Shown here: positions 60,101-64,000 of the stretch, piece after piece
How the letters are laid out: every line of letters starts with the position of its first letter
Numbering within the stretch: position 1 is the first letter of the stretch
Assembly (NCBI GenBank): GCA_036362985.1
Contig: JAYGXS010000004.1
Span: 36,882,812-36,946,811 of the forward strand
Direction: 5' to 3'
Length of the DNA: 64,000 nt
Source: Ligula intestinalis
Lineage: Eukaryota; Platyhelminthes; Cestoda; Diphyllobothriidea; Diphyllobothriidae
Notes under the pieces: generated by a model
Told to the model about the DNA's origin: nothing
Database searches by the model: none
What the model saw: only the letters and a program-made list of their open reading frames with translations
Made by a program: the position numbers and the translations under genes

Positions 60101-63100
60101 CGATGGGAATCGAAAACCCAATGTTCGCTAATTAGATTTATGTCTTGACAGACCGCGGCCAGGTAGACATTCGGTTGACCGCTTCAAAACCCTTATGTAG
60201 ACAAAGGTACTGGATTGAGGGCAGAAACACTGAGCTTATTAGACAGGCGACAATGAACTTTCCGAAACGGCCTGAGTCGTCTTTGTTATGACCTTATACA
60301 TCTCCACGAAGTTATCGAAGCGAGCGCAGACTGTCTTCTTTGAGTGGAATTCGATGCACTTCATTCAAAGGATGGTCCCCGGGCAACATCAATCAGACAC
60401 CATTTGGTTCAATGTCCACGCGCACAAACTAGCATTGACAGCTGCATAAAGCTGAATACCTAGTACACGCAGACCTTTGGCATGATGTCGCATCGAGTCC
60501 ATATACACTTTCCATGGGTTACAAAACTCTGTTAGCATTACCGATTAGGAGGAAGGTGTCGACCTTTCTATCAATTCGACAATTATCTCACCACTAGGTA
60601 TTCGAAAATTTATACTGCTCCAATTTAACGGTCAGTAATTCTACGGGCTGCCTTCTGTTCGGCAGGGGAACCGTTTCAAAACTTACTTGCCCCTCCTAGC
60701 GCTTACGAATCAATCAACGGAGTTGCCGACTTTATTCACATGCAGCATCTTAACCGACATCCGGCTACGAACTCAATCCCGTCAGAATAGTGAAGGGCCC
60801 TTCAGATAATCCAATCAAATGTATACACTAAGTTAACACTACCCATTGGCAGTATTCATGAGCTGGCTTATAAATTATTTAACAGATACAGACCACGACA
60901 TGGAAACCTTGCCATGTAGGTGAAACTTTGACGATTATATGAAAAGTTTGGACTCAAACGCTCTGCGCGTGATGCATTTACGAAAACTGATAGCATTGGG
61001 AACAATCAAATGGGAGCAGATTGAGTTCCGTCACAAAATGTGGAATTTCAAAAGCTCAGGGTAAATGTATCCAGTTGGCAAAAAATAAGCTGGATGAGGC
61101 AGTGTCCTTCATAGTCTAGCTTGCTGAGACAAGGGGAACGTTGAGGAACATATCTATAATCTAATAACTATTATTTTAAATAAAAAAGGCATTAGCGGGT
61201 GGCTTGATTCAAATAATTTAGCCCTGGATTTCAAACGATATTACAAATTTTCGATACCCGTCACTGCATCTAAAAATGTCATTTACTGAAAACAAACGCA
61301 GTAGCTGAATAAAGTAGTGACATGATACACCGCAGGAAATTTTTTCGAAGAATTTAAGATATTAAAGGGTTTCACCCAACAGAGTAGATGCGAAGTCTTT
61401 TACGGGTGATACATAATGTTCATCAAGGTAAGCTCCTGACATTTCAATCAAAAGGCATTTCATTTTTTTAAACTAGCAGTCCATCTTAGGCGCACTAAAC
61501 ATTACAATTTTCACAGATCTTCAAACCCAGAATTAGTTAAATGACAGATAAAACGTACTAAAATCCAAGGTCAAATTAATGTGTAAACACGACTTACATT
61601 GTGATCCAGATGAGTGAGGTAGACTAAGGTTTCGCGCATGGTTTTGTAAAGGTTTAAGCTGTCCGTATCCTTCATGAATTCGCGAACGACTTCGCCGTGT
61701 TCATTTTCCACTATTAGCACCTCTTCTGGGCGCGCCATCCTGGATATTAGAATAGAACGAAGCTAAAACACAAGCTTTAATAGCCTTACTTGAAAGCTAC
61801 CTTCGAAAGCACAGGCGCAAACTCTGGTTTCGTCAGTGGAGACGAATACAGCGGACGGCACGCCAAAGTGGCTTGCGTGTACAGTTCCGATACGAAGAAA
61901 TTCCAGTACTCCAGACAAATTTTGAAAACCTCTTTGTCCTCGACCTCGGATATAAGCAGCAAGTAGCTATAGGCGTCACCCAGGTGATCAGAGATTTGAC
62001 CGCCTTCAATGAGAGAATTGTGCGACTTGAGGAAAGTACAGTAAAAAATAGCAAGGTTCTGAATAAAATTTTGCTCATCAGTCATCCCTTTGTCATATGC
62101 CTCACGCATTTTCGTACTCAGTGGAAGCATCTAAAGATAAGCATGAGAGGGGACAGGCAAATACCTCTTCTAATTTCATGGTAGTAATTGAAAAAAGCTC
62201 GACTATTTTCTGAGTGTACTCTTCAGACGGAACGCCAGCTGCATAACGTGGTCATATGAATATGCACGACTTACCAATCTCAGCGAGACACTTGAGGGTA
62301 ACATTTCGAAACAAAGGTACGCTGAGAAATTGGCAAACAAGCGTCTGGATGAGATTTGTCTCAAAAATATAACCAAGTGGAATCCAATGCATAAAACGTA
62401 ATAGAGTCTCGAGAGTTGCACCCACAAGAGATGCATTCTGACAACCCTCCAGGACGGACTGGCAAAGCTGAAAAATCATGCCGAATTCTTGGCACATTGA
62501 GTCTTTCAGATGTTTGGCCTTGGTCTGCGTCATCTGACCCAGGGAGAAGTCAAATACTTCTTCACTGAGCAGCCGCAAAATGACCATGTTGTTTTGACAA
62601 AGAGACTCGTTGGTTTTGCTGGCACCAACGATATCGCTAATAAACGAGGGCCAATTAACAGGCCATTCATGCTTAAGGATCTGGGAGAAACTCAGCCAAA
62701 GTGTGACGCCTTACCTCAACTAAAATCATGTTGAGTTTACTAAGATAGGTTTTTTCTGCTTCCATGAGATCGGGATTGGACGATGTTTGTATGATAAGTC
62801 CAACAATGTATTTTTTAATTCCTTAAAATAAATTCTATTAACAAAAAGGAATAAAATACCTTCGCATTGAGGTCTAGCTAATACCTTCCATCGCGTTTTA
62901 ATAAGAGCCTCTAATATTTGAAGGGCAAAGTACTTTGTCTGCTGGCTTGAACTGAACTCTAAGATCGAATCAACCCGCGTCCAGGCTTCAGGGTGCTCCT
63001 TCAAAGTATTGAGAATTTTCTGTGCAAGTTTTTGCTCCTCTCCAGACGAGGTATACATGGAATTCACGACTTGATCAAGCAGCTGGATGTCCAGACGCTG

Positions 63101-63160
63101 AGAAAAGTCTAGAAGCTGTGCAGCTGTTGCTTCGGTCAACATCGTTGGTACAGAAGGCAT
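51113..63160 (-). CDS. XPO1: Exportin-1 (CRM1), complete, 12 coding exons, 1066 aa
   Basis: XPO1 binds RanGTP and leucine-rich NES cargo and carries it out of the nucleus. Coding exons (minus strand): 63160-62860, 62821-62715, 62680-62275, 62238-62165, 62130-61801, 61762-61598, 57552-57154, 56799-56482, 56397-56212, 53801-53451, 52608-52458, 51525-51113. All are bounded by GT/AG with matching phases and total 3201 nt with TGA; human XPO1 is 1071 aa. Landmarks: N-terminus [20 protein letters not shown] and CRIME region ([16 protein letters not shown]); HEAT9 loop ([20 protein letters not shown], about residues 425-445); NES groove with [16 protein letters not shown], where Cys about 519 corresponds to the leptomycin-B-reactive Cys528 of human; [13 protein letters not shown]-terminus [26 protein letters not shown]. 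An in-frame TAG directly precedes the ATG, fixing the start. Introns 1-5 are 34-38 nt; introns 6-11 are 84-4045 nt. Introns 6, 9 and 10 hold PLE sequence. Confidence 0.97.
52725..53012 (+). repeat. 288-bp repeat, copy 1, in XPO1 intron 10
   Basis: It is nearly identical to 53956-54243 (shared TGGTTATATCTTAGTCTGAG, CAATTGTCAAAAGCGAAGTT). Copy 2 runs straight into a PLE RT fragment, so this copy is probably a solo PLE terminal repeat. Confidence 0.8.
53956..54243 (+). repeat. 288-bp repeat, copy 2, directly upstream of a PLE fragment
   Basis: A direct copy of 52725-53012, the same 288-bp length. It joins truncated PLE coding sequence at about 54246. XPO1 exon 10 (53451-53801) lies between the two copies. 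Confidence 0.8.
54244..54995 (+). mobile_element. Penelope-like element, 5'-truncated: RT C-terminus and GIY-YIG, frameshifted
   Basis: It begins at [10 protein letters not shown] (inside the RT thumb), then [35 protein letters not shown] and [12 protein letters not shown]. Frame is lost near 54600. The GIY-YIG part is recognisable in other frames: [38 protein letters not shown], then DHSVD and [11 protein letters not shown], ending [12 protein letters not shown]. It belongs to the same subfamily as the 10.4-kb copy, and it still has Cys and Gln codons where that copy has its two TGA stops. It is inserted in XPO1 intron 9, antisense to the gene. Confidence 0.88.
59600..59780 (+). repeat. Degenerate PLE terminal repeat in XPO1 intron 6
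   Basis: It carries GACTATAAGTACTGTGCATC, CCCTTATCTGCG, TTTCTGATGATATG and AATCCGAAACATAAAG in the same order as the terminal repeats at 16.8 and 48.2 kb. The rest of this 4-kb intron shows no gene. Confidence 0.6.
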
Positions 63161-64000
63161 CTAAAAAGTGGCAAATTCACTTTTAAAAGGTTTGTGAACT
63201 GGGAACTTAACCGGCGCTCTGCACCTGCCCTAATAAATTCTTTGTGGACACCGTAAACAGACCGTTAACAAAATTTCAATTTTTCGAACCAAAGTTGAAT
63301 TCTTTCAGCTTGTGGCGGGAATCGGACAGTACAGTAGTTTAAATAGCATACGACAACCGTCAAAGAGGTCATCAGCATACTTTTTGCAATAAAGACGAAA
63401 CTCGAACGGCAAATTCGCTTACGGTAGCCCGTGAGACCCGCAGTCGAATGCATTAGGACAGTCATAAGCAAGGGCTCACTTAAGAATAAATTTACCTGGA
63501 AGCTCGATTAAAACTCAGGCAGACTGCTAGTGCTATCAGAGCCCGAAAGACCTAGATCTGATGTCACTGTTAAAGGGGGAAATCCGGATAATAAGAAGCC
63601 GTAACGCCAATAAATGCGTTACTTCCAGTACTGTCTTGCGGTCAGGTTCCAGCATACTAGTACTAGGCAAAAAGTCCCGTATATGGCAGCTAGAGTATCC
63701 CTATCTAAACCCTTAGACCCCCCTTGGCGCTAATTTCATCAGATAGTTTAATCATCTTGAAATACAGTATGCCTAATTTATTCAGCACCACCAAGCGGTA
63801 GAGAAACGGGAAATGTGTTCCGTAAAGCACAAGATCTTCATACAAACTGACCAGCATGCAACCCCTGAACTAATCAGGCAGAAGAGTAAAGATACGGTGA
63901 CCTGATGCCAAATTTATGAAAGTTGGCATCGTCATACGAGTTTAATAAAAAAATTAAATTTCAAAAAAAAATATTCCGGTGTGCCTAGCAAGCCCAAATG
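63161..64000. other. XPO1 5' flank
   Basis: On the minus strand the bases just before the ATG read GCCACTTTTTAG, a splice-acceptor-like sequence touching the start codon. Farther upstream no exon or promoter element is recognised. Confidence 0.45.

Overview
This is a eukaryotic window, most likely from a flatworm (Platyhelminthes) and probably a tapeworm of the diphyllobothriid kind. Three things point that way: two conserved housekeeping genes are split by introns, several of only 34-38 nt; the rest is packed with decayed Penelope-like elements (PLEs) carrying GIY-YIG endonuclease; and it holds non-LTR elements of types familiar from platyhelminth genomes. The species call is inference. There is no operon, CRISPR array, rRNA or intact tRNA.

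Layout. 1-11.8 kb: the 3' half of a PP2A regulatory subunit B56 gene (PPP2R5 family) on the + strand. Four exons are recognised (1808-1981, 2282-2406, 6211-6312, 11598-11826); upstream exons lie outside the window or were not found. Its introns hold PLE debris (7.0-7.6 and 10.35-11.45 kb). 12-22.7 kb: no host gene seen; PLE fragments at 15.5-17.0, 17.4-18.6 and 18.66-19.07 kb, several with inverted terminal pieces. 22.7-25.45 kb: a decayed Gypsy/Ty3 pol fragment, a tRNA-like SINE family, a 53-bp palindrome, and a tandem pair of repeats spaced 335 bp apart whose minus strand folds as a type I hammerhead ribozyme. 25.5-35.1 kb: nothing assigned with confidence. 35.1-39.9 kb: an RRM-encoding reading frame beside a fragmented non-LTR element with C2H2-type tail. 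41.9-45.5 kb: a near-complete single-ORF non-LTR retrotransposon (2A-like leader, PHD-type finger, endonuclease, RT) with only two nonsense codons. 46.3-49.9 kb: a rearranged PLE cluster around a 100-N assembly gap. 51.1-63.2 kb: a complete exportin-1 (XPO1/CRM1) gene on the - strand, 12 coding exons, 1066 aa, with intronic PLE insertions.

The two host genes converge and are separated by about 39 kb of transposon-derived sequence. They share no pathway visible here: B56 targets PP2A to substrates, and XPO1 exports NES cargo from the nucleus. The least ordinary material is the hammerhead repeat pair at 24.9-25.4 kb, a second hammerhead-like fold in a neighbouring SINE, the repeated PLE pattern of a truncated body with an inverted terminal copy at its 5' end, and the cluster of micro-introns at the 5' end of XPO1. 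Coordinates of exons were set by hand from splice consensus, reading frame and remembered family sequence; no search was run.
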